64,000 nucleotides of DNA from positions 61,625,170-61,689,169 of the forward strand of contig BRKX01000002.1 of NCBI GenBank assembly GCA_026008535.1, read 5' to 3'. This stretch comes from Perilla frutescens (taxonomy: Eukaryota > Streptophyta > Magnoliopsida > Lamiales > Lamiaceae). Positions 36,911 to 48,845 of the stretch are shown here, in pieces; position 1 is the stretch's first letter, and every line of letters begins with the position of its first letter. The notes beneath the pieces are model-generated. The model saw only the letters and a program-made list of their open reading frames with translations, was not told the DNA's origin and ran no database searches. The translations under genes were made by a program, and so were the position numbers.

Positions 36911-39900
36911 ATGAGCGTCGGAGCAACAAAGACGGTATGTGTAACCGGAGCATCGGGCTTCATAGCATCATGGATCGTCAAATTCTTACTCCACAAAGGT
37001 TATACGGTCAAGGCATCCGTTCGCGACCCCAGTTAGTATTCCCTTTCTTTCTCCTCGATCTGTGATCTATCAATTTTTTTTTTCCAATCTACAAATTTTC
37101 ATGATATGGAATGGTTGCCAACTATTCTTGATTTCTTTATGTGCATCACCTTCGGTTGAGTCTCCATTGTCATCTGATTGTTGATTTGTTAACGTCTGGT
37201 TGAACAAACCTTGGTTTTAATGAAAAATCTATATGGACATGCCTGGCATAATAAGGAAATTCTATGGATCTTAACATTTTTTTAGTAAATACTACCCTAA
37301 TGTTTACTAGCTCCTGCAAATCACCCCAAAAACATAGTTTGTTGGTGTAAAGACATTTTTAGGTCGACAAAAATTCAAAAAAAAATAAAAAATCGGTCAA
37401 CTTCCCTTAATAAAAGGGTATTTCTGTATCAAAAAAGCTATTTTTGGGGATATGTACGGTCTCGTAAATGCTAGGATGATATTTGGTCCCCAATTCCAAA
37501 TACGTTAGTAAACGTTAGAGGGAGGTTTTGCGCCTTTCCCAATCCCAACTTGTATTGGTTATTCATTTTTGCATATAAATGATACATTTGGATTTCAGAA
37601 ACATTTAGCTATTATTGCTCATCCATTTTATTTTTTTTGTTTCGAATTCTCTGTTTCTTACACTGGAGGTGAACAACTAGCTAAAATTATATGTGCATTG
37701 TTGGAATATCCAGGAACGAAAGACAAATTGTCTTATTCTTTTAAGTATAATGTGGTGTACTCATTTCGGTTGAACTATAATCTTGAGGTTGAGGTTAAAG
37801 ATCAATAGTTAAACCTTTTCTTTTATCTTTATTATAAGCCATATATAGTTCTAAAGATTAGAAGTTGTAACAATGCCACTACTGTTTCCAATTATTTCTG
37901 ACGTTCAAGACATGGAACAGATGATTCGAAGAAGGTACAGCACTTGCTTGGGCTTGATGGAGCCAAGGAGAGACTTCACTTGATGAAAGCAAATCTGCTG
38001 GAAGAAGGGTCTTTCGATTCTTTAGTTGATGGTTGTGAAGGTGTTTTTCATACTGCGTCTCCTTTCTACCATGATGTCAAAGATCCACAGGTTACTTCCT
38101 CTCTCTCTCTCTCTCTCTCTCTCTCCCACCCCCCGAATAAATTTAATGAGTAACATTCTTCCCGGGTTTGCCACAATCTGCAGAGACGTCAAAGTAGCAC
38201 TTACGATAGTGAAAAATTAAATAAACTTCTTGCGAATAGGCAATTATGCCAGTTGTTATCTATATAATGTCTATCTCATACCTCATTTAAGTATTTTCTA
38301 GTCTAGCTTAGCCCCATTGCTATTTGTGTTGTTAGTCCATAAATATTGCAACTTTTCTATAATTTAGATGATTCATTTGTTGCTTTCTTGAATTCATGAA
38401 AAAGCTTCTCAATGGGAGACTGGTGAAAAACTGTTGATTGTATTAGATTCAACCTTTTTATATCCATATTGTTCAGTGTGAAAATGTGTGGTCAACTGAT
38501 TGTTCTTCCAGTGAACTCTATCATGTTTAGCAAGAACTTGTTGCTCAGATCAGCTTTGATTTTCCATCAGGCGGAATTGATCGATCCTGCACTAAAAGGA
38601 ACTTTGAATGTTCTTGGGTCATGTGCCAAAGCCTCATCTGTGAAAAGGATTGTCTTGACATCATCTATAGCTGCAGTTGCATACAATGGTCAACCTCGCA
38701 CACCTGAAGTGGTAGTTGATGAGACTTGGTGGTCAGATCCAGAGGTTTGCAGACAGATGCAGGTAATGTTCTTTTCTCTTTTCTTTTCTATTTTACATAA
38801 GAGAGATACCTGATTATGTTATCAGGTACTTGGGATGTGTATTCATTGGCTTTTGCTGTAATGCTTTGTTATTTTATCGTAGGATACTTTTAGCTAGAAT
38901 GCATCACCTTAAAACTACTTTGGCCAGTTTGCCTGATGACTGAAAGCCATTGTCCATGATTCATGACAGTTGTCCCTTTTCCTTTCACGCATGAATCAAA
39001 CTAAATGTCACTTTTTTTCCTGACTGAGTTCGTCAACATTGCTTCTCCCAGATGTGGTATGTGCTTTCAAAGACATTGGCTGAAGATGCTGCTTGGAAGT
39101 TTGTGAAAGAAAAAGGTATTGCAATGGTTACAATCAACCCAGCAATGGTGATTGGCCCATTGTTGCAGCCAACACTAAACACGAGTGCTGCATCAATATT
39201 GAACTTGATAAATGGTAAGTTCCTGCAATTATATCCCACTGCTTTCTAGACAAGCACCGTTCTAAAATAATTTCTGCTTGCTGAGATTGTTTCGGCTTTC
39301 GCAACATTTATTGGAATTGTTATATACTTCTTACAATTTTTTTATCTTTTCTTTGATCTTGTTTTTGTATCCTTTGAAAAATCTTGAGTAGACCATATTG
39401 AGAGGTTTAGACTTTTAGCTGAGCAAACTTATACGCTGAGAGTACTTGGGAAGTACAAGCTTGGCTTCTTTACACGGTGTTGGGTTTTTTGAATTGTCAA
39501 GAATTTCATATTGGTGTATAACACTTTGTCTTGGAATATGCAGGTGCAGAGACATACCCAAATTCTACCTTTGGATGGATAAATGTCAAAGACGTTGCAC
39601 ATGCACATATTTTGGCATTTGAGAATCCTTCGGCAAGTGGAAGATATTGTTTAGTGGAGAGAATCGTACACTACTCAGACTTTGTAAAAATATTGCGTGA
39701 ACTGTACCCCACTTACAAACTTCCTGAAAAGTAAGTCCTTTCTGTTATTATCTTTGTCATATTTATGTGAAACTTCAAGTCTTCAGCTAAGGAATGTCCA
39801 ACTTCTACCTTGGTTCATTTTTAAAATATCATTTTATATGAAATTTTGATGTATCAGCATGATATTTCTGTATGATTTCTTGATTTAATTAACTAAAATA

Positions 39901-40257
39901 ATCCTTACAAGTTCTTTTCCCAACTTTGAGGGGGCATGCAACTGATATTATATGACTTAGAATTGTCTTCATGAAATTCATGTGCTGTGTTATTTCTTGT
40001 AATTGTCTCTTTAAGTAGATGCATAGGCACAGTGAAGAGCATTCATTATGATCAACTGTACCTTTATGATGTCTTATTATGGAATTTCTCTTCCCTGCAG
40101 GTGTGCCGATGACAAGCCCTTTGTGCCGACGTACCAGGTCTCCAAAGAGAGAGCGAAATCTCTTGGTGTCGAGTTCACTCCGCTTGAAGTAGGAATCAAG
40201 GAAACTGTTGAAAGCTTGAAAGAGAAAAAATTCTTTCAACCTCCATCAGCCATCTGA
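36911..40257 (+). CDS. NADPH-dependent reductase, CCR/phenylacetaldehyde-reductase-like
   Basis: Six exons join in frame to 329 aa: 36911-37031, 37921-38090, 38571-38762, 39052-39214, 39544-39730, 40101-40257. It is an extended short-chain dehydrogenase (atypical SDR, DFR/CCR family) of about the usual length. The Rossmann motif VTGASGFIASW starts at residue 11. R38 follows the second strand, which favours NADPH. The catalytic set is Ser128/129, Tyr164 and Lys168 (WYVLSK). True cinnamoyl-CoA reductases carry NWYCYGK here; this protein has MWYVLSK, closer to phenylacetaldehyde reductases and CCR-like proteins. It probably reduces an aromatic aldehyde or related carbonyl in the cytosol; the substrate is not readable. 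An upstream in-frame extension to about 36773 exists, but ATG 36911 gives the family-typical N-terminus. Intron 2 starts with a CT tract. Confidence 0.93.
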
Positions 40258-40509
40258 ATGCCCCATCATCTTGTGCTGAAGGCTAGCTATATTTATTACT
40301 ACATGTGATTTGAGTATCCTATGTTTACTAAGCAACATATATCTATGCTATATTGCAATGTGATGATAATGAATTTGTGTGGTGTGGCATATTTGAAGTG
40401 TTGGGTTGTAGAAATAATACCAAAAACACTATGATTGTACCCTGGATATTGAATTACTTTTGCTTTGTTTTGTTATGGCCAATAAAGTATGGTAGCTAAT
40501 AGACTACAA
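40258..40509. other. 3' flank of the reductase gene
   Basis: Presumed 3' UTR; AATAAAG at about 40482 could serve as a poly(A) signal. It ends where plastid-like sequence begins. Confidence 0.4.
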
Positions 40510-41686
40510 TAGTAAAAAAAATTGGGATACCGTATTTCCAAGATTGGATTTCATATTCAAATAAACCTCGTAATCGCAAGAAAGAGGGTTTTTTTGTTAT
40601 GGGCTTAGCAAAGAAAAATTAGGATATGATCCTATAGGATCTCCCCCTTTCAAAATCGGACGTGAAAGTTTCCTTTCATCCGGCTGAAGTAGGTACACTA
40701 ACTAAATAAAAGAAAACCCCAAGTTCAAGTTCCCAGTGAAGACTAAGATTTGATAGATTCCGCCTTCTTTATTATTTATTAATATTTTCTTAATTAGTTA
40801 TTTTTATCGATTCCGCCTTCTTTATTATTTATTAATATTTTCTTAATTCGTTATTCAATTACAACATAAATGAAAGATGAAATTCTTGGGTAGTCTACTT
40901 CCCTTCGAATGAGTTATCCTTTAACTCTTAATTAGAATTAAAAAATTTAAATGAAATTAAAGAATACCTTGGAATTCAAATTCATAAGGGACTTACTTGT
41001 CTATGTATTGTGTCCATTTCATCTGTTAGGCCCCTGCTTAACCTCGACGGTTATGCCACGATGCCCTTAAAGCCTATCCGTAATGAATAGACTCCTGTAA
41101 TCATGACATATTTGCTTCCTTGAACATAATTGACTTCCAAAAGAAAGTAAATGTTTAATTCCACAAAACAAAAAATCTTTTTTATGAGGTATACATCGAA
41201 ATTTTTTATTTGTTCCAAAATCGACCATAGATCAATTCCCCTTTTGATTAGGGAGTATTGACTACACCCCTAAGTCTGAGCTTCGTGTTACGCTTACCGA
41301 TTAACATGTCAGATCTAGGGCATCCCAATTGGATTGACTAGGATGACAGTTTCTCATTCCGAATTTGCAAAATCAGAATTTTGATCAAATCACACATTGC
41401 AATATACTAGGCCTTCTAATTCTTTAAGAGGTTTATCTAAACGATTTGCAATATAATTGGAAAGATGTTTTAAATACCACACATGGGCTACTGGGCATGC
41501 GAGCTTTTATGTAACCCATTTGATATCTTCGTATCCGAGAATCAACATACTCGACCCGCATTGTTCACAAAAATTCAGGTTTTCTTTTTCATCTTCGATT
41601 ACTTGAAAATTTCCACAAGCACAAATTCCACTTTTGATAGGCCCAAAAATTCTTTCACAAAATAATCCATCTTTTTCCGGTTTAAA
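40510..41686 (-). pseudogene. rpoC1: Nuclear plastid insertion: rpoC1 fragment
   Basis: The minus strand reads as the plastid RNA polymerase beta' subunit gene. Exon 1 remains (41686-41396) include KPEKDGLFCERIFGPIKSGI and CEQCG, then frameshifts, then DKPLKELEGLVYC-like sequence up to the splice site. A group II intron follows (41395 to about 40615). The exon 2 start reads AKPITKKPSFLRLRGLFEYE before the match ends near 40510. Exon 1 is broken by small indels after CEQCG and the gene lacks both ends, so it is not functional. This is a NUPT, a piece of plastid DNA moved to the nucleus. The divergence from a normal rpoC1 reading frame suggests it is not recent. Confidence 0.88.
40615..41395 (-). 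other. rpoC1 group II intron remnant
   Basis: On the minus strand the intron begins GTGTG at 41395, the group II 5' consensus. Near the 3' end, about 40690-40650, lies a domain V-like hairpin (GCCGGATGAAAGGAAACTTT, then CACGTCCG). An approximately 50-bp segment around 40755-40850 (ATTCCGCCTTCTTTATTATT) is tandemly duplicated. Confidence 0.78.
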
Positions 41687-41694
41687 TAGACTAG

Positions 41695-41718
41695 TATCAC
41701 AATAAATCTATTGTGATA
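41695..41718. repeat. Perfect hairpin beside the plastid insertion
   Basis: TATCACAATA and its exact complement TATTGTGATA are separated by four bases, preceded by CTAG, right at the outer edge of the plastid fragment. Confidence 0.7.
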
Positions 41719-43388
41719 CATGAGAACATCACATTAGATCTATTATGACACATGACACACTACGTTTTGCATAATTCTGGTTGGGAGATGCACTAACGTT
41801 TTGCATAATTCTGAAAGGCCAAATTCAAACAATGATATTTTTTTGGTAGATAAGAGTAGGTGAAATGCATCCGCGCCCATTACTTTTTTGTTGTATAGTT
41901 TTTGAGGGAAACTTTTGAAAAAAATACGAATTAATGCCTTTGAATCCAAAAAAATCTATATTATATCTAAAAGTAAGATAGTCACTCTTAATAGTAAGTT
42001 TAAATTTTCCCGCTCATTTACACTTGTCTGAAATATAAATATAATATTTATTACATAATAGTTGTTAATGTTAATCAATTAACTAATTAATTGATTAATA
42101 CATTGGAAAATGATCATCGACAAATCCACATGCATTGCTTTTATATATGGATAGTATAGATATATTTTGATTGTCAAAATCATGCCATCATTTAATAGGA
42201 ATACTTAATAAATTTTATATTCTATATATTACACAACTGTCAATATATTTAATTTTGTTAAAGAGTTATACTATTAATTGTAATATTTATTTATTCGGGG
42301 AATATATCTTTAAAAAAAGGTACATATTTAGATACTTTTTTGTTTTAAAATAATTATATATTACAGTATAATATTATACATTTTTATCATTATACTTATA
42401 AAAAACAATTGACATTCATGCAATATTCTTATATAGAATATATATGGATATTGATATATGCTATATGATTATTGATTACGTACCTTGATTAATTAATTAT
42501 ATATAAATAAATAAATTGAATTTTGTCTATAATTGATATCATATAGATTATATTTTATATACCCGCCACTCTCCAAAAATATATATTATATTTACAAAAA
42601 ATCATAATTCAAAAATTAAATTAAGAAACATTAATCAATTAATGATGTATATATTCTCATACTTTCTAAAAAAATGATTTATATTCTAATAAAGATTTGT
42701 ACGATGCATATAGCTATATATGGATTAAATTTTATACCAATATTTTATATTTTACTAATGTATTAAATATGAGGTGTATGAAACTTGGACACATCCTACA
42801 ATATATAGTTAGAAATGCATCATAATTTCTTAAGTTTTTTTTTCTTTTTTTTTTCCCTTGCACGGCATCCTATAACTTGGCTTAAGATCAGAAAATAAGA
42901 AATACATAAGGAGCCAACAACCCCATCTCCAAGAAGAAATATAAAGAGCCAACAGAAAAGCCATTTGCATTGAAGACCATTCGATATTATTTGCGATTGG
43001 TTTGTACACACTTCTGAATTCCTACAGATGAAAAATCAAATGTTATTTTGTATTTTTACTATTTCTTAATTTTTTGTGCTGGCAAAATTTTCATTGATTT
43101 TTTATTTTATTTTATGTATTTTCATCTATAGATGTCTTATTAATGTTCCAATGACAAAAAATAGGTCTTACTTTATAGGATGCAAAAATATGATAAAAAA
43201 ATACTATGATAAATGAGCGAAGGAGAAATGGTTGATCGAGAAGTAGTTTTTTTTTTCTTTATAGTGGCAGGATTTGGAAAAACTTTGAAGACTTGAAGAA
43301 ACAGAGATAATTAAGCTTCTAGAATATTACCGATATTTTTTCAATTATAAATTATAATTTTGTAAAAGTATTTGAGTGTTCTTTGTAA
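41719..43388. other. AT-rich region with a second Helitron-type 5' end
   Basis: At 41955 a TC preceded by A opens the motif TCTATATTATATCTAAAAG, then AAGATAGTCACT and a CCCGC block near 42010. This is nearly identical, in inverted orientation, to the 5' end of the Helitron at 43389-46388. No matching 3' hairpin plus CTRR end could be placed before 43388, so this copy may be truncated. The rest is very AT-rich with no gene. Confidence 0.5.
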
Positions 43389-43669
43389 CTAGTATACCAC
43401 CTGTACGATGCACAGAGGATGTTATTAAAAAAATATTTATGTACAATAATAAAATCATATTCAATCATGAATTTCGCATATAAATATATGAATTATATCA
43501 TTTGAATTATAAATCAGTTAAACATCCAAGTTGGTTGTAAAATTGAGAAGACAGAGTCCTGACTGCCCAGTTGGTCTCGACAGCGATTAATCGGCCAATT
43601 AGGCACGAATAATTTTTTTCAATTTTTTTAAATATTTTTGTTCAAACTATGATTAAATAAAAATTTTGA

Positions 43670-43852
43670 GGTTTTTCACCCTTTTTATACAACAACATGC
43701 ATCTCAATGTTTCAATCTACAACCAATGTGGGATGTAGGAAAATTATAAAAAGTTACAGAACTAATTTGATGTTTCGATTTAAGATTACCCACTCTTTTA
43801 TACAACCTATATCTTGATATTTCAATCTACAACCGATGTGAGATGTAGGGTA
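43670..43852. repeat. Two-copy 110-bp direct repeat
   Basis: TTTCAATCTACAACC, a variable base pair, then ATGTG and GATGTAGG occur at about 43710-43739 and 43820-43849. Both lie inside the Helitron. The motif resembles intergenic repeats seen in other plant transposons. Confidence 0.6.
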
Positions 43853-44189
43853 AGTGAAAACTTAATATGTAAATAGCAATATGTAATAATATATTATATA
43901 TAAGAAAATAAAAATGTTCAGGCGGAGACAATCTAAATGGAATTTTATATGTTATTATATGTAACTTTATGAACTCACTTGTGGATAAACAAAATATCAT
44001 AGTCTCGATGATTGATATGTAACTTTAGAACTTCACAAATCTACACACGCGCACCACACGAATGAGGAATGATAGAAAAAAATTTATTGAAAAAACCAAA
44101 TACATGATCTTTAAAGATTAACTCATTAAAAGTTTTTGGAGGTGGATGTTGAATTTTTTAATAGATTTAATTAACTAAAAAATTAAAAA

Positions 44190-45775
44190 TATTTTAAATT
44201 AATATATTAAAATATCTTATTGAATTTGTTTAAAATATTTAATTCAATTTAAATTCAAAAATATTTAATTTTTAAAAATTTAAAATGTATCGTATTAAAT
44301 TGATAAAATCAAATATCAAATATTATACTTGATCTCAATTTGCAGAAATCATTGTTGGGCCTCACAATTCATAGTTTGTTCATATACAATATTATTTCTT
44401 TGTTCTTCAATGTGGGATAAATGTTGGTTTAAAATTAAAATATATAAGCTTTAACTATTTAAAACATCTTTAAAGTTGAAAACTTAAATATGATAACTCG
44501 AAAATCTGAAAATTATCTAACATAAAATGATAAGATCAATTAATACATTTTGAGTTTCGACTATTCAAAATTTAAATATATTTAATTTAAAATTTTGTTT
44601 GCAGATCTTAATTTTTAAAATATATTTAATCAATGGGCATTTCTAAATATGCCACTAAACTTTCTTTATACACTATTACTAAATTTAATTCAAAAATAAA
44701 TAATTATTAATTTACATAAATATTATTTTTAATTTTAAAAATTACTTAAAAAAGAAATAAAATAAAATTAAAAAATCCCCCTCCTTCCCACCCAGTGACC
44801 GCACCCGCCACATTGCCCCCCACAATGGCTCTCTCATTTCTCTCCATTTATGCTAATCTCCATTTCTCTCATTTTCCTCTATTTATTTTCTTTGTAAGAA
44901 TTGCTTATGAAATCAAATGTGTATATTGATGTCGTATATTTTTGGGGCTAAAAAATTGAGTTCGTTAACTTCACTAATCATAGAATTTGTCGCATAAATG
45001 TTTGGAAAAATACATATATATATATGATTAAGGGGTTGAAATTTGGAATATGGTGTTGATGATATTACTTTAAAATCTGATGACATTAAAGGATTTGTGA
45101 GAATATTTTATAAATCTGAAAAAAGGATTTTGTCAGAGTTAGAACACAGTGTTGACGGCAACTACATCCTTTTCTATTTTATTTTGAAAAAAAAATTACT
45201 GGAGAATAAAAGCGAAGGCGGCATGTCAGGAAGAAAGGTGACGACAACGAATGGCGGCAGGTATGTAGTATGGAAGAGAGAGAGTGAGGGTGGAGAATAT
45301 ATATATATATATATATATTAATTTATTTTGATTTTTTTTAATTTTTTTTCATAGTGAAAGGATAGAAATTACTTTTATTGTGGTGTTTAAAGAAAAAATG
45401 TGAAAATATGAAAAAGATGTGTGGTGTATTAAATACATGTGGTGCATAAGGAAAAAAATGGTGGTGTATTTAGAAACACCCTTAATCAATTAAAGTGTAT
45501 AAAATTTAAACTAATATTTTTAAAATATTTCATTTGAACTATTTAATATATATAATTCGATTCAAATCTATAAATTAAAATATATTTAATATTAAAATGA
45601 TAATATCAAATATCTAAATATTACACTTGATCTCAACCTAGAGATCAACAAATGTGGAAATATCATTGTTGGGACTCACAATTTATAATTTGTTCATGCA
45701 TAACAATATTTGTAAGTTTTTTGATGTGTGATGATTTTTGTTTGAAAAACTAAAACTATAAGCTTTAACTATTTA
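44190..45775. repeat. 280-bp direct duplication flanking an inserted MULE
   Basis: Segment 44190-44460 recurs diverged at 45505-45775. Shared blocks include ACTTGATCTCAA, ATCATTGTTGGG and TATAAGCTTTAACTATTT. The MULE-like element 44635-45481 lies between them. Confidence 0.6.
44635..45481. mobile_element. Non-autonomous MULE, 847 bp, with 9-bp duplication
   Basis: Flanking TTAATCAAT at 44626-44634 and 45482-45490 is a perfect 9-bp target duplication. The terminal inverted repeats start GGGCATTTCTAAATATGCCA on the left and GGGTGTTTCTAAATACACCA on the right. The interior has a GC-richer patch at about 44775-44825 and a TA tract at 45298-45319. The open frame at 45043-45321 shows no recognisable domain. 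Confidence 0.82.
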
Positions 45776-46447
45776 ATTTTTATATATATATATATATATA
45801 TATAATTCATGACATAAATATATTTAACAATTAATTGCCAAGTTCTATTAATACATTTAATTTAAAAATTTAAGTAGATTTAATTTAAAATTCTCGATGT
45901 GTATCTTGATTAATACATTTAATTTGAAAATTTAAATATATATATATATATATATATATAATGCATGACATAAATATATTTAAAAATTAATTTTCAAGTT
46001 CTATTAATACATTTAATTTGAAAATTTAAAAAAAATCAATATATTAGTACATTCACTTGTAACACTTAAAAGAATGATAATTAATATAAACTCATGGTCA
46101 TCGTAAAGAAAAAATAGGTGTTTAAAAATTTCACATATAAATCAACAATTTAAAGGCCACATAACTTTTTTCATTGAATGAACAAAATAATTTTTGATAA
46201 AAAAAAATAATATTTTTGCAAAATAAAAAAATAATTTATAATATTGAAATTCTAGTATTGAATACTATATAATATAAATATTAATTAATTAATAAATATT
46301 ATACTTATATTTATAGAAAGTGCATTTAGGCGGGAAAACTTATTATTACTATTTATAGTGACTATCTTACTTTTAGATATAATATAGATTTGTTATTAAA
46401 GATTCATGAATTTTTTCCAAAATAATCATTTTAGATTGGCTTATAAT

Positions 46448-48052
46448 TGATGAGTGCATAATTTGCACTCATTTTGAGTGCATTTGCACTTGGTTATCAT
46501 GTATATATGTTGTAAATATGGTTAATATTGTTTTAATCTTATGTTTTATTTAATGTGGCCAATATAGGGAGTTTTTGGGTTAGAACAGAGCAAAACAAAG
46601 TCAAATTAGTATTGGGAACAACAAAGAGTGCACAAGGTATGAAATGACGAAGAAACGAGCAAGAAAACACCTAAGTGTTGGAAACGCGACCATATGGGGT
46701 CGCGCTTCACAACACTAGGGGACGCGAGACACAAACGCGACAGAGGGGGGTCGCGCCTCGGCCTTCAGTCAAAACTCGACCCCGAGGCGTGACCAAAAGC
46801 CCGTGTTGCAGAGCCTTCAGAGAGCCGAAATCCTTTGGGCGAAATGCGGGCCCAAAACGCGACCTTCTTGGGTCGAGTTTTGGCCTTCAGTCAAAACGCG
46901 ACCCTAAAACGCGACCAAAAGCCCGTGTTGCAGAGCCTTCAGAGACTTGATTTCCTTTGTTCCAAACTCGACCTTCAAACGCGAGTTCTTGGGGTCGAGT
47001 TCCGCACAGACGAGAATTAAAATTGACTTTTGGCATCCAATTATTGGTCCACTCCTTTATATATCTATTGGGGTTTTCAAACCACTGATCCAACACTCAT
47101 CCCACTCGAAATACACTTAGAAAAACACTACATTTGGGGATTTTTGAAGATGAAGAAGAAAAAGGAAGATTCAACCATCCATTTGAAGATTCAAACCGGC
47201 CATTAGATTGAAGAAGAGTGTTCTACATTTGGTTCTATCATTTCTTCTCCTCTCTTAATCTTGTATTTAGAATGGGTTTTTGTTCCTTCTTTTGTATTCT
47301 TGATGTTATTGTGAATATGGTTGGCTAAGAGCCTTAGGGCTCTAGGATGTGGTGAAACAATGTGAATATTGATCTTGATTTGGGTTTTATATATATGATT
47401 ATGCTTTGTCAATGTTTTAATCCATGCTTGAGCTTGAATGATGTTGTTTGAGTGGCCTTCTTACTAACATCACATGTATGAATCACTTGCATCTAGTCAA
47501 TCCTGTGATCATAAGCATGCTTGGATTAAATCTTCATAGTTGTCTTCTTAGTCGAATGTTGATTATGTGGAAGGAAATGTGACCCCTTAGAGCCTTTGGT
47601 AGGTGCGACCTTGGAATGCGTTAGAGATAGCCATCCTTGTCGCATTCGCAATTTGTGAGATATTCGAGAGATGCTCCTTCTATATTCGTGGTCTTTCTAT
47701 CTATGAACTTGGCATGATTATGTGTTTAAACGCTTGTTATTTGATCAATAGGAACATTGTGTATCCATGTCCTATAGTCTTACCTTTATTTATCATCTTT
47801 AAATATCTCTTTTTTGTTGGTATTGTTTATTGCATTTGCTATTTAGTTTGTTTATTGTTGTTGTTTGGTGTTTAATCATTTATTTATGTTTTGGTTTTGT
47901 GTTAAGATAAACAGCCATCTCCTTATCAAAGTCTAGATATTCCGCTCGTTTATCATCGTGGTACTTGTGTTTTCTTATTTAAATTCATTTTCCCTATGGA
48001 TCGATCTCGTTTCATCATATCTACAATTATATGCTTGTATACTTGTAAGCAT
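46448..48052 (-). mobile_element. Unclassified retroelement-like block, copy 3
   Basis: It begins TGATGAGTGCATAATTTGCA, containing the palindrome GAGTGCATAATTTGCACTC. A GC-rich stretch at 46675-47010 with repeated ACGCGACC motifs follows. It ends near a TCCCTATGGATCGATCTCG motif (about 47991-48010), the reverse of the ATCCACAGGGA start of the other two copies. No retrotransposon protein is readable. The open frames in the GC island are not convincing genes. Boundaries are approximate. Confidence 0.45.
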
Positions 48053-48196
48053 GACTCGAGTTTATAAATATTGAAACAATCTTAGAGGAGAAAAAAACTC
48101 TATCAATAATGTTTCTTATTTGTGCTCATGTATTTATATTTTTATTTAGTAAGTTGTTTATTTGAATTATTTATGTAGAATTGGAACTTTGAAGTG

Positions 48197-48228
<32 letters not shown>

Positions 48229-48786
48229 CTATGTGTGTGTGTGTGTTTTCGCACGCGCGCGTATGTGTGTGTTCAGATTTAAAATTCTTAAATATTAAAT
48301 AATAGTAGTCAATAAAATAAAATACAAGTGTACAAAACATTCAAAGTATTGTATCTAAGAAACATCATATTTTTTAGACAATTGATGTTGCTAATCCAAA
48401 CTAATGTTAGAATTTATTTAAAAAAAATAAGAACTCACTGATCGCCCAAATCTAAACAGACTGCTTTTAAATTTAGTGTGTTGATTATAAATTATATGAA
48501 TGCGTTTCTACTAAAAAAAATTATAACTATCACCATCATTTGTTGAGCATGAGCATGCAAAATAATGACATTTTGAGTTTACAATTAATTAAACATCTTG
48601 AAGACACTTTTTTTTAAGTGCACAGACATCATTCTACAAAAAAATTGAAATTAATGATAAACATATATCTAAATAAATAGAGATATTAAGAAAAATAATT
48701 AATTTTGTTCAATAAATTTAAATATTAAGAAAAAGGGTCCAACTATCTAAATATATCAAAGTACATCATTGTTGTTGAACATAAAT

Positions 48787-48845
<59 letters not shown>

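Larger units (their letters stand above)
43389..46388 (-). mobile_element. Non-autonomous Helitron, 3.0 kb
   Basis: On the minus strand it begins with TC at 46388 (TCTATATTATATCTAAAAGT), preceded by A. It ends with CTAG at 43392-43389, followed by T, so it sits between A and T as Helitrons do. Just before the end is the hairpin CTGTGCATCGTACAG (about 43416-43402), the usual Helitron 3' stem-loop. No Rep/helicase is present. Inside are a MULE-like insertion at 44635-45481, an imperfect direct duplication around it and several TA tracts. Confidence 0.75.

Noticed and set aside
41691..41718. CTAG plus hairpin as a possible Helitron 3' end
   Set aside because: The stem touches the CTAG with no spacer and is AT-rich, unlike the good terminus at 43389-43416; no matching 5' end could be assigned.
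45043..45321. 92-aa open frame ending in a Tyr-Ile repeat
   Set aside because: Inside the 847-bp MULE; its tail is translation of a TA microsatellite.
46675..47020. Plus-strand Arg-rich open frames with repeated TRPRG-like words
   Set aside because: They come from repeated ACGCGACC motifs in a GC-rich island of a repeat; composition is repeat-driven.
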